DNA of 64,000 bases from Bacteroidales bacterium (GTDB lineage Bacteria > Bacteroidota > Bacteroidia > Bacteroidales > UBA4417): assembly GCA_016707705.1 (NCBI GenBank), contig JADJHD010000017.1, positions 79,006 through 143,005 on the forward strand, in the 5' to 3' direction. Positions 8,931-18,400 of the stretch are shown here, one piece after another. The number at the start of each line of letters is the position of its first letter. Positions within the stretch are counted from its first letter, which is position 1. The position numbers and the translations under genes were made by a program. The notes beneath the pieces are model-generated. The model was not told the DNA's origin. It saw nothing but the letters and a program-made list of their open reading frames with translations, and did no database searches.

Positions 8931-8938
8931 CAAAGGTA
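8931..8938 (-). promoter_or_regulatory. -7 promoter box for fba
   Basis: CAAAGGTA on the plus strand is TACCTTTG on the sense strand, an exact match to the Bacteroidota -7 element TAnnTTTG, 40 bp before the fba start. No convincing TTTG lies at the expected -33 distance. Confidence 0.5.
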
Positions 8939-9181
8939 CGGATTTCATAGATAATTTGGACAGACAGATAACGTAGAATCAGTCAAAAAAGAGCAACGAC
9001 AAGGAATTGCCCTATGAATGGTTTTGAACTTCGCTTGTGTTGTTTGCCTATTTTCCATTACTTTTGCAGCACTAAATTCAACCCTGGTATACAATATTTC
9101 CCATTAGTTGAAATAAAACAATCACAGATTCTCAAACATCATAAATCAACAACCCGCAATCATCAATCCGCAATTTATACT

Positions 9182-9313
9182 GGCCCCGTACCCGCCTGAC
9201 TGACATCAGTCGGACAGGGTTCAGCTGAATAGAACGTCATCCGTCAGCTGACGGACGGTTCTGAAAGTAATGAAAACAGTTAACAGAAAAGAATAAAACC
9301 TTGAATATGACCT
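9182..9313 (+). pseudogene. Pseudo-tRNA-Arg copy 1: 5' part with two palindromic insertions
   Basis: Bases 9182-9190 reproduce the tRNA 5' end (GGCCCCGTA). A 28-bp imperfect palindrome (9191-9218, with arms GACTGA/TCAGTC) is inserted exactly before the D-stem. The D-arm follows unchanged. A perfect 16-bp palindrome, TCCGTCAGCTGACGGA (9240-9255), replaces five bases of the anticodon stem-loop. CGGTTCTGAAAGT (9256-9268) then ends the tRNA homology. The variable and T arms are absent, replaced by a 45-bp spacer. It cannot fold as a tRNA. The unit repeats after exactly 132 bp. Confidence 0.85.
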
Positions 9314-9445
9314 GGCCCCGTACCCGCCTGACTGACATCAGTCGGACAAGGTTCAGCTGAATAGAACGTCATCCGTCAGCTGACGGACGGTTCTGAAAGT
9401 ATTGAAAACAGTTAACAGAAAAGAATAACGCCTTAAATATGACCT
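9314..9445 (+). pseudogene. Pseudo-tRNA-Arg copy 2: same structure, 132 bp downstream
   Basis: The structure is as in copy 1: tRNA 5' end 9314-9322, insertion one 9323-9350, D-arm from 9351, perfect palindrome 9372-9387, tail 9388-9400 and spacer 9401-9445. It differs from copy 1 by only a few substitutions. The spacer runs directly into the intact tRNA at 9446, so that gene's immediate 5' flank is itself part of the repeat. Confidence 0.85.
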
Positions 9446-9519
9446 GGCCCCGTAGTTCAGCTGAATAGAACGTCAGATTCCGGTTCTGAAAGTCGGGGGT
9501 TTGAATCCCTCCGGGGTCA
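9446..9519 (+). tRNA. tRNA-Arg (anticodon CCG)
   Basis: All arms can be drawn by hand. The acceptor is GGCCCCG/CGGGGTC with one G-U, the D-stem GTTC/GAAC, the anticodon stem TCAGA/TCTGA with loop TTCCGGT, the variable loop AAGTC, and the T-stem GGGGG/CCCTC with one G-U. The discriminator is A and CCA is not encoded. The anticodon CCG reads CGG Arg codons. The T-loop is TTTGAAT instead of the usual TTCRANT, and the D-loop has GA instead of GG, so the universal G19-C56 tertiary pair appears replaced by A19-U56. A terminator follows at once. Confidence 0.93.
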
Positions 9520-9530
9520 CATTTATCAAT

Positions 9531-9555
9531 AAAAGCTGCCTTAGGGCAGCTTTTT
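9531..9555 (+). terminator. Rho-independent terminator after tRNA-Arg
   Basis: The stem AAAAGCTGCC / GGCAGCTTTT has a short loop and runs into five T (9551-9555). It starts 12 bases after the tRNA 3' end. Confidence 0.85.
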
Positions 9556-9968
9556 CGTTGTTGCGCGTCTCCCGACGCGCCCCATTTCATTTCTCATAAC
9601 CCCACAATCTAACATTCCCCCCCCCCTTACAATCCCAAACCCAACTTAGCGTATTCTTCCCAAATTTCAAATCTATTGCACATCGCAATTCACAATATCT
9701 TGTCAGTAGTTTATAGTCATTTTAGGCTCTTTCAAATGTCAATAAACTGTTCTTAATTTTTTAAATATAGTCTGTTTGAAGAGTTTCTTTTCTCAACAAC
9801 TTCTCTAAATTTATGCCATCATCTGGCCACTTCTTCTCTTCTGTTTTATTACTAACAAATTATCTTACCGGTAACTTAATCTTAATAGATTGAAACTAGG
9901 TTTGCATTCGATTATAGCTTCAAAAATCTCTTTTTCATAACATATTATTAACCAAATCAGTCAGACGA
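9556..9968. other. Intergenic region with CGCGTC hairpin and C10 tract
   Basis: It holds a single copy of the hairpin CGCGTC-TCCC-GACGCG (9564-9579), which is also the core of the 51-bp array at 13.3 kb. A run of ten C lies at 9617-9626, followed by an AT-rich leader for the TonB receptor. No gene or clear promoter was found; a TTTG at 9775 and TAAATTTA at 9806 are too far apart to call. Confidence 0.6.
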
Positions 9969-12900
9969 ATGAAAATCAGAATTCTACACCTAATCATTCT
10001 TCTCTTAATAGGAGGAATGCTTCAAGCCCAGGTTACCACATCGGGGATCAATGGGAAAGTAACATCAAAAGCCAGTGAATCCTTACCTGGTGCTACCGTG
10101 ATTGTTGAGCATATTCAATCCGGAACTCAATATGGCTGTATTACCGATGTTAACGGATACTACCATATTTCCAACATGAGAGTCGGGGGACCCTATACCC
10201 TTAAGGTTTCATTTGTTGGGTATAAAACAACTTCCATTGAGAATATCATGCTGAACCTTGGGCAAACAATGGGAGTTAATGTAATCATGGAGGATGCCTC
10301 CTCACAATTGTCAGGGGTTGAGGTAATAGCCGTGAAAAATGCCCTGATGGATGGCAATCGCACCGGTGCATCAACCAATGTGAATAGCCAGATGCTGCAG
10401 GTTCTTCCTTCAATCAATCGCAGTATCACCGACTTCTCCAAGCTTACTCCACAATCAAATGGAAGCAGTTTTGCCGGACGTGATGGCAGATACAATAATA
10501 TCACCATCGACGGCGCAAACTTCAACAACAACTTCGGTCTTAGCACGAAATCACTCCCCGGTGGAGATGCACAGCCAATCAGTCTGGATGCTATTGAAGA
10601 AGTTAGCATTAACATTGCACCCTTTGATGTGAGACAATCAAATTTCACAGGAGCTAATATCAATGCCGTAACACGTTCAGGTGACAATGTTTGGAAAGGT
10701 TCAGTCTATGGTTTCTATCGCGATAAATCATTCAACGGCAAAAAAGTTGAAGATCAAACCCTCACTCTGACTGATCAGTCTACGTCGAGCTATGGGGTCA
10801 GACTTGGGGGACCCATTATCAAGAACAAGCTCTTCATTTTCCTCAATGCAGAAAAGGAAAAATCTTCCTACCCGGGAATTACATGGCAGCCAAGCACTGA
10901 TGGTGAGGGTAGCGCGGAAAACAGTATTTCCAGAACCTCCATTGCAGACCTTCAGACCATGAGTCAGTATCTGAAAGACACTTATAACTATGATGCTGGA
11001 TCATTTCAGGACTTTGGGAATTTTGCAAGTGAAAACTACAAGCTGCTCGCCAGGCTTGACTGGAACATCAACAAGAATAATAAGTTTACTGTAAGGTACA
11101 ACTATGTTAAATCTACCAATGATCAGCAAGTAAATGCAACAAGTGCTCCCGGAACCCGATCAACCTTTGGAAGGATTGGAGAAAAATCCATGGCATTTTC
11201 CAATGCAAACTATGGATTGTTAAACACCGTAGGTTCGGTAAGTGCTGAATTGAATAGTCTGTTCAATAAAACCGCCAACAAGCTGTTGTTCACCTTCACC
11301 AAAATCCAAGATACCAGGAACAGCAACAGCTCCCTGTTCCCGTTCGTTGATATTTACAAGGATGGCGATCCTTACATGAGCTTTGGATATGAATTGTTTT
11401 CAAAGGATAATGATGTAATTAACAATGTGTTGACCTTTACCGACAACCTTAACTTCTATTTTGGAAAACACACTGTTACTGTAGGGGCTTCCTTCGATAA
11501 GCTCTATTTTGCAAACAGCTACAAGCGCTATGCAACAAGCTACTATAGGTTTGCCTCAATGGAAGACTTCATGAATAATGCAGCTCCTACAACCTTTGGC
11601 ATCACTTATCCTTTTAGCGGTGATGGTTACGCCAAACTCGATTTTGGTTATGCTAGCGTCTACGCTCAGGATGAATTCCAGATGTCGGATAAGCTGAAAC
11701 TGACTGCCGGTCTCCGCTATGAACTTCCTGTTTACTTAAAGTCACCAACAGCTAATGCAGCAATAGAAGCCTTAACTTTCAAAGATCTTGATGGCAATGA
11801 CCTTAGCATTGATGTGGGAAGCTGGCCAAAAGCCAAAGGAACGATTTCACCAAGGCTTGGATTCAATTATGATGCTAAGGGAGATAAATCCCTGCAGTTA
11901 AGAGGCGGTACAGGTGTTTTCACCGGAAGACTTCCTTTCGTTTGGTTTACCAATCAGCCTACCAATTCAGGCGTTCTGCAAAATACCGTGGAAATCACCA
12001 AATCCTACCAGTTAAGCGCCCTTCAATTTAACGCAGATCCTTTCTACTATACAACTGGTGAACATCAGATTGACTCCTTGTTCTCTTCAACTCCAAGCAG
12101 CAAAGCACCGGGTTCTATCGCAGTTGTAGATAAGAACTTCAAAATGCCTCAGGTATGGAGAACCAATGTAGCTGCCGACATCGTACTTCCCTGGTATGGC
12201 ATGATTCTTACCCTTGAGGCCATCTACTCCAAGGATATCAATGCTGTTGTTCAGTACAATGCCAATTTGAAATCCACCGATACAACCTTTATTGGCAATG
12301 ACAACCGTCCGAGATATTTATCCAATAAGATCAATTCAGCTGTAAGTTCTGCAATGGTACTTACCAATGCAAAGAGCGACGGATATGTCTATTCACTTAC
12401 TGCTCAGTTATCGAAACCATATTCTAACGGATTCTTTGGATTTATAGCTTACACCTACACTGTTGCTAAGGATTTAACTGCAAATCCTGGATCAGCAGCT
12501 CAATCAGCCTGGGCAAGCAATCCAGCAGTTATGAACCAGAATGATCCCGGACTTAGCTACTCACAGTTTGCTGTTCCGAGCAGAATCGTAGGTTCACTAT
12601 CCTATCATAAGGAATACCTGAAACATCTTGGAACTACAGTTTCCGTTTTCTATCAGGGAAGCAGCATGGGCAGGCTAGACTATATCTACTCGAATGACAT
12701 GAACGGTGATGGAAATGCAGCCGACCTTATGTATATTCCTAAGGATGAAACAGATATTGTTTTTGCAGACATCAAAAATACTGATGGAACCGTTAAATTC
12801 TCAGCTGCAGATCAGATGACCGCCTTCTGGAAATACGTTGAGCAGGATGAGTATTTGAAGAATCACAAGGGAGAATATGCAGAAAGGTATGGTGTTGTAA

Positions 12901-13220
12901 TGCCCTGGCTAAACCGTTTTGATATCAAGATTCTTCAGGATGTATATGTAACAAAGGGTAAAACCCGTCACACTCTTCAGATCAGCGCCGATTTGCTAAA
13001 TGTTGGAAACCTGATCAGCTCCAATTGGGGAATAATGAAGAAACAGACTCTGGGTTCCTATGATATCACTCTCCTGAAATACAGCAAGGCCGGTTCCGAT
13101 GGAAAGCCCATTTATACCATGAACTATTCCGGTTCAGCCTTGCCAACATCAACCTATGTCCCTGTTCTCTCCACCAGCAGTACATGGGGAGCTCAGTTAG
13201 GCCTCAGGTATACATTCTAA
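9969..13220 (+). CDS. Oar-like TonB-dependent outer-membrane receptor
   Basis: The 1083-residue protein has a signal peptide (1-20, ending LQAQ), a CarboxypepD_reg-like beta domain (about 25-110, GKVTSKASESLPGATVIVE...SFVGYKTTS), and a plug domain (about 125-235, with FAGRDGRYNNITIDGANFNN). A long beta-barrel ends in GLRYTF, with the aromatic terminal residue typical of outer-membrane barrels. This layout is the Oar/TonB-dependent receptor group common in Bacteroidota. The substrate cannot be told from sequence. No SusD partner is adjacent, so it is not a classic SusCD pair. It is monocistronic, with a strong terminator 35 bp after the stop. Confidence 0.9.
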   Translation: MKIRILHLIILLLIGGMLQAQVTTSGINGKVTSKASESLPGATVIVEHIQSGTQYGCITDVNGYYHISNMRVGGPYTLKVSFVGYKTTSIENIMLNLGQTMGVNVIMEDASSQLSGVEVIAVKNALMDGNRTGASTNVNSQMLQVLPSINRSITDFSKLTPQSNGSSFAGRDGRYNNITIDGANFNNNFGLSTKSLPGGDAQPISLDAIEEVSINIAPFDVRQSNFTGANINAVTRSGDNVWKGSVYGFYRDKSFNGKKVEDQTLTLTDQSTSSYGVRLGGPIIKNKLFIFLNAEKEKSSYPGITWQPSTDGEGSAENSISRTSIADLQTMSQYLKDTYNYDAGSFQDFGNFASENYKLLARLDWNINKNNKFTVRYNYVKSTNDQQVNATSAPGTRSTFGRIGEKSMAFSNANYGLLNTVGSVSAELNSLFNKTANKLLFTFTKIQDTRNSNSSLFPFVDIYKDGDPYMSFGYELFSKDNDVINNVLTFTDNLNFYFGKHTVTVGASFDKLYFANSYKRYATSYYRFASMEDFMNNAAPTTFGITYPFSGDGYAKLDFGYASVYAQDEFQMSDKLKLTAGLRYELPVYLKSPTANAAIEALTFKDLDGNDLSIDVGSWPKAKGTISPRLGFNYDAKGDKSLQLRGGTGVFTGRLPFVWFTNQPTNSGVLQNTVEITKSYQLSALQFNADPFYYTTGEHQIDSLFSSTPSSKAPGSIAVVDKNFKMPQVWRTNVAADIVLPWYGMILTLEAIYSKDINAVVQYNANLKSTDTTFIGNDNRPRYLSNKINSAVSSAMVLTNAKSDGYVYSLTAQLSKPYSNGFFGFIAYTYTVAKDLTANPGSAAQSAWASNPAVMNQNDPGLSYSQFAVPSRIVGSLSYHKEYLKHLGTTVSVFYQGSSMGRLDYIYSNDMNGDGNAADLMYIPKDETDIVFADIKNTDGTVKFSAADQMTAFWKYVEQDEYLKNHKGEYAERYGVVMPWLNRFDIKILQDVYVTKGKTRHTLQISADLLNVGNLISSNWGIMKKQTLGSYDITLLKYSKAGSDGKPIYTMNYSGSALPTSTYVPVLSTSSTWGAQLGLRYTF

Positions 13221-13254
13221 ACAATAAAAGCGTATTTCATAAACAGTATCTGTT

Positions 13255-13282
13255 GAAAGACTGCCCTAACAGGCAGTCTTTC
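13255..13282 (+). terminator. Rho-independent terminator after TonB receptor
   Basis: A 10-bp stem AAAGACTGCC (13256-13265) / GGCAGTCTTT (13272-13281) has a 6-base loop and is followed by CTTGTTTTG. Confidence 0.85.
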
Positions 13283-13303
13283 TTGTTTTGTTGCGCGTTT
13301 AGG

Positions 13304-13556
13304 TTGCGCGTCTCCCGACGCGTAACAAAATATCCCTTGCACAATTCTGCTACATTGCGCGTCTCCCGACGCGTAATAACACATCCCTTGCACAATTCTT
13401 CCACATTGCGCGTCTCCCGACGCGTAATAACATATCCCTTGCACAATTCTGCTACATTGCGCGTCTCCCGACGCGTAATAACAAATCCCCAGCACAATTC
13501 TGCTACATTGCGCGTCTCCCGACGCGTAATAACATATCCCTTGCACAATTCTGCCA
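13304..13556. repeat. Tandem array, 5 units of 51 bp with CGCGTC hairpin
   Basis: The core GCGCGTCTCCCGACGCG starts at 13306, 13357, 13408, 13459 and 13510, an exact 51-bp period. Each core can form a 6-bp hairpin with a TCCC loop. The rest of the unit (TAATAACAYATCCCTTGCAC and neighbours) varies slightly. Because 51 is divisible by three, open frames pass through on both strands; their products are pure 17-residue repeats with no other gene features. The rest of 13221-13834 is AT-rich without a gene. Confidence 0.92.
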
Positions 13557-13754
13557 CCAACCAAACAACCAATTCATCCCAAAAACTCCCCTCTCTATCT
13601 GTAAAAACCAACCATAAACAGAATTTGCTTTTATCATTATTCCTCCCATTATAACTTTGAGAGTTTGACAATCAATTTAAATCAGAATTAATCTTTCAAC
13701 TCCTGCTGATGTCAAATCCTTTTTAGTTGACAATCAACATGAATAGAGGATAGA

Positions 13755-13787
13755 TTTCGAAATGTATTTTCAGATGTTGTACCTTTG
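13755..13787 (+). promoter_or_regulatory. Promoter for first giant adhesin
   Basis: TTTCG (13755-13759) lies 20 bp before TACCTTTG (13780-13787), an exact Bacteroidota -7 box. The expected start of transcription is near 13793, about 40 bases before the ATG at 13835. Confidence 0.6.
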
Positions 13788-13834
13788 TTAGTTCGGCCTT
13801 CAGCGTTCTGAAACTGAAAACCTACATACCCTCA

Positions 13835-15460
13835 ATGCAACGGTTTCTACTCGATAAACTCCACTCTGCAAAATCTGGTAACCAGCTCCTGTTTACCAGC
13901 TTGATTCTGCTTGTGTTTCTTGTAACAACTCCTTTTATATCAGTAAGATCTGAGGGCACAAAACAATTTGAACCTACCAACCCGGCTTCTACTCCCAATC
14001 GAAGAACAAGGATAGTTTTTGAAGAAGATGCAGGAACACACCGCATTCCCTTTGCGTTTGTTGGATGTGACCAGAAATACAGGCTGAATGTGTATATCAG
14101 CAATCCTGCCACTGAAAAGATATATTTTGGTTTCAACGATGATAATCAGAGCATTTATTACCAGCTAAAAGATCCCGATGGGAATGTTGTTGCAGGATAT
14201 TCACTCGCTGCAGTGCCCTCAACCGGAAACGGATATATTGCATCGTGGACTGAAGCTTACAACGGACCAAAAATCGGAACATCCAATCCCTCCGGTTATG
14301 ATCCCCTTATTGTGACACCCAATAAAATTGGTAATTACTATTTTGAATTTGCATCCACAGCGGGTGGAGGACACTTCTACAACAGTAAGGACCTGCTTTA
14401 TTTTGATATTACCGTGGCGAATGGAACCACTCCAATAGACGGTCGTCTCTGGGCAAAAGCCTGGCAGCTTACAGATGGGACCGGTACCGACAATACCCTG
14501 TCATATCCCTGCAATATATATGTTTATACTGATGATGGCATCGTTGATAAGCTGAACATAAATGAGTGGAATGGGGGAACCTATAGTGTGTATTGCAATC
14601 CCTGGGGGGTGAGTAATACAAATAACTGGGGAGTCGATAGGAAATCTCTCGACAGCTGGCCAAGTGGGGGTGACCTTCCGCAATACAAGATTTTCCTGAA
14701 CAATCCTGATCCGTCTATATTTGCGACAGGAGAACTTGGAGAGATTTGCGAAGTAACAAATCAAGCCTACTGTGATGGAACCATTGATATTCTGGTAAAG
14801 GTTAATAAACCCGGAACAGTCACTATTGAAATTGATTGTCCACCAACAGGTGCCGGACCTGAGGATGTGACCCTTTTCAGCGCTGTAACCGGATCAACAA
14901 ACTGTTCAACCTGGGACACCATTACCTGGAATGGTTATAACGGACAGGGTGTAATCGTCGAAATCGGTGCCAATGTAAATATGACCATTGACTATATAAA
15001 TGGTCTGACCAACTTACCCCTCTGGGATATCGAAAATGCCTCGAAGGGGATAAAGGTTGATATTGTTAGACCGGTTCCGACAAGTGGAAGTACAATTCTC
15101 CCTATATACTGGGATGATTCAAATCTCGGTGGTGGCTCAAACATTACCACCGGGTGCATATACCCAACCAGTGCCACTGTTACCGGATGCCACAGTTTTC
15201 CACCCAATGCACCCCAGCATGACCAGATGGTAAACTCCTGGTGGAATTACCTTGACCCAGGCAACAATCAATCAGAACCTGATGATCAAGCGCACTCCGC
15301 CAACACCGGCAATACCATCAGGACCAACGCCTGTTTGTCCGGGACAAACAAATGTGACCTATACCGTTCCTTCGCAAATATCCACCACAACCTACCATTG
15401 GACTCTTCCGGATGGAACAACCCAAACTACCAATACTCCAAGCATTACCATTTCTTTTAG
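13835..15460 (+). CDS. Giant PKD adhesin, copy 1: N-terminal fragment before frameshift
   Basis: Residues 1 to about 472 are the real N-terminus: a hydrophobic signal or anchor segment (about 18-40), then a ~440-residue module with no domain name I recognise (GTKQFEPTNPAS...EDAGTHRIPFAFVGCDQKYRLNVYI...SWWNY). The same module starts the second copy at 25178. Near base 15250 the homology moves to the next frame, which continues to 22979, so the last ~70 residues of this frame are out-of-frame readthrough. Removing one C from the CC at 15250-15251 would restore WWNYLTQATINQNL, aligning with WWYYLSEDAQNL of copy 2. The whole gene spans 13835-24996, about 3,700 codons. Confidence 0.75.
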   Translation: MQRFLLDKLHSAKSGNQLLFTSLILLVFLVTTPFISVRSEGTKQFEPTNPASTPNRRTRIVFEEDAGTHRIPFAFVGCDQKYRLNVYISNPATEKIYFGFNDDNQSIYYQLKDPDGNVVAGYSLAAVPSTGNGYIASWTEAYNGPKIGTSNPSGYDPLIVTPNKIGNYYFEFASTAGGGHFYNSKDLLYFDITVANGTTPIDGRLWAKAWQLTDGTGTDNTLSYPCNIYVYTDDGIVDKLNINEWNGGTYSVYCNPWGVSNTNNWGVDRKSLDSWPSGGDLPQYKIFLNNPDPSIFATGELGEICEVTNQAYCDGTIDILVKVNKPGTVTIEIDCPPTGAGPEDVTLFSAVTGSTNCSTWDTITWNGYNGQGVIVEIGANVNMTIDYINGLTNLPLWDIENASKGIKVDIVRPVPTSGSTILPIYWDDSNLGGGSNITTGCIYPTSATVTGCHSFPPNAPQHDQMVNSWWNYLDPGNNQSEPDDQAHSANTGNTIRTNACLSGTNKCDLYRSFANIHHNLPLDSSGWNNPNYQYSKHYHFF

Positions 15461-18400
15461 TGCATCAGCTACAAGTGGAAATCTCTATGTAAGAGGCTGG
15501 AACGCAGAATGTGGATTTGGACTGAATTCTCCGGTTTTATTCATTGTTGTTGGTTCAAGTTCTGCGGCCACTATTACCGGTCCGATAACAGCCTGCCTTG
15601 GTTCAACTTCTACTTTCTCAACCGGTACCGGACCATCAACCTATAACTGGTCGGCGTATGGTGGAACGGTTCAGGGTTCTGCAACAAATCCCACTGCTAA
15701 TATTCTCTGGACACAAGCCGGAAATGACACCGTCACACTGGTGACCACTTCCACTCTTTGTCCTTCATCCACTACAAAGAAAATTGTTACGGTCACACCC
15801 CTGCCATCAGCCTTATTCACCTATGCTGACACCTGCAAGGGCACACCGGTGATTTTTACGGATCATTCCACAATAAGTTCAGGGACAATCACAGGCTGGA
15901 GCTGGACTTTTGGCGATGGATCACTGCCAAATACAAGTCAGAATCCAACCCACACCTATGCCCTGGCAGGAACATATACAGTAGTTCTGACTGTTACTTC
16001 CTCACCAGGCTGCAGCAGTTCTTATTCCCGTCAGATCCACATTGTAGCCTCCGCATCAGCTTTCGCCGGAAACAACGGAGTTACCTGTCAAAGCACAGCC
16101 TATACGGTTTCAGGTGCAACAGCTACCAACTACAGTTCACTGCTCTGGACACACAACGGATTTGGTACATTAACAGGAGTGAACACCCTTACACCAACCT
16201 ACTCACCAGGGGTTACTGAAAATGGAACCGTCATACTCACTCTTACTGCTTACGGAAATCCTCCCTGCGGTTCTGTGAGCAGCACAATGACACTCACAAT
16301 CAACCCTTCAGCTGCTGCTTTTGCAGGAAACAATGCAACAATCTGCGAAGGAAGCACTTACACACTTAGCGGCTCAAACGCTTCGAACTATACCTCCCTT
16401 TCGTGGACAACCATGGGAAGCGGAAGTTTCAACAACGCCACCACTCTTCATCCTGTTTATACTCCAAGCGCTGCTGATATCGCCGCAGGTTCAGTGACTC
16501 TGAAACTCACAGCCATTTCACTCACAGCATGTGCCAATGCAATATCACAGATGACACTTGGTATTTCAAGGCAGGTTGTTGTCGATGCAGGTCCAGCGGC
16601 AACCATGTGCCAGTCATCAACCTACACACTCAACGGTTCGTCAGCACAATACTATACTTCACTTACCTGGACAACCACCGGAACCGGGACAATCAGCAAT
16701 CCCAATATCCTTCACCCGGTTTATGCTCCGGGTCCCAATGAAACCGGAACGATCACCTTTACATTGCAAGCTAACTCAGCTGCGCCCTGCAATAATCTGA
16801 GCGATAACATGCAACTCACCATTGAACCTTCAGCAACGGCTTCGGCGGGTAATGATGGACTGATTTGTGAAGGAAGTACATTTAGCTTAAGCACTTCAGC
16901 AGCAACCAATTACACATCTCTTTCATGGAGTACAAGCGGAACCGGGACTTTCAGCAGTACATCGACATTGCATCCTGTTTATACTCCAAGCGCCGGCGAT
17001 ATTTCACTTGGACAGGTAATTCTCACGCTGCAGGCGAACGGAATTGCACCTTGTCCGAACCCCACTTCTGCAATCACACTTCACATTTCACGGCAACCTG
17101 TTGCGGATGCTGGTCCCAATGGAGTTTTCTGCCAAAATACAACCTATACAATTTCAGGTTCTTCTGCATCCAATTATACCGGTTTGACATGGAGTCATGA
17201 TGGGACCGGAAACTTCAATAATTCAACCTTCCTTCACCCGGTTTACACTCCAGGTCCTGGTGAAAGTGGAACTGTAAATTGCACACTCACCGTAAATGCT
17301 GCTCCTCCCTGTACTGATGTTATTGACTTTCTTCAATTCACAATAGATCCAACGCCTCAGGCTGATGCCGGTCCGAATGGTTTCATCTGTGAAGGTTCTG
17401 ACTATACGATAACAGGTGCAACTGCTGCGAATACCACAGCCACTGGAATTCACTGGACTGAAACAGGGACCGGAAGTTTTACTGGCGCCAATACAATAAG
17501 TCCGACCTATCATCCGGGCCCCGGCGAAACCGGACAGGTTTTCATAACCCTGGTGGTTGACGGTGCGCTGAGCTGTTCAGGTTCTACAGATTCCGACGGA
17601 CAAATACTTACAATTTCACCATTCCCTTCAGTTGCTGCTGGTAGCGATGCAACCATCTGCGCCGCAAACACTTATTCATTGTCGGGAAATCAGGAGAACT
17701 GCAGTCCTTATCAATGGACAAGCACAGGCGATGGTAGTTTCAGCAATCCTAACCAGTTAAATGCCATTTACACTCCAGGTGCTTCAGATATTCTTGCGGG
17801 TGTTGTTAAGCTATACCTGACTGGTATTGGCACCGGAGCATGTTCTGCTGAAACTGTAACCGACACACTCACCCTTCACATTGACCCGATGCCGCAAGTA
17901 TATGCCGGACCGGATGATGCTTTCTGTGTACTTAATCCAATCCCTGTTACAGGAGCTACAGCCGCCAACTATACCACATTAACATGGTCAGGTGGAAGTG
18001 GCTCATATGACGACCCAACATTTCTTGCTCCGGTTTATACACCAAGTGCTGCCGACCTTGCTGCCGGTTTTGTAAATCTAACGCTGAAGGCCAAGGGAGG
18101 ACTGAGTTGCAGTTCCCAGATTGTGAGTGACACCAGATACTTTTCGTTAACTCCCTATCCAACAGTTAATGCAGGTCCTGATGATTTTATCTGCAGCACC
18201 CAAACCTTCTACCAGTTTAGCGGACATGGTACCGATATCCTGCCCGGTAGTATTCATTGGACATTTTCAGGAGGAGATGGAGTATTAAACTCCGATACAA
18301 TCCTTAACCCAATTTATTCCCCAGGCCCCATTGACCTTGCTACTATTGACAGGGTTATCATTTTTACCCTTACCATCGAAGGTCGTGGGAATTGTATAGG

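Noticed and set aside
9182..9445. CRISPR-like array (two repeats with palindromes)
   Set aside because: The units are tRNA fragments with 45-bp spacers that are themselves near-identical; no cas genes nearby.
9369..9590. 73-residue minus-strand frame over the tRNA
   Set aside because: It is antisense to tRNA-Arg and its terminator; no coding features.
13184..13671. Open frames of 115-156 residues on both strands through the 51-bp array
   Set aside because: They exist because the repeat unit is a multiple of three and lacks stops; the products are pure 17-residue repeats with no signal, domain or proper start.
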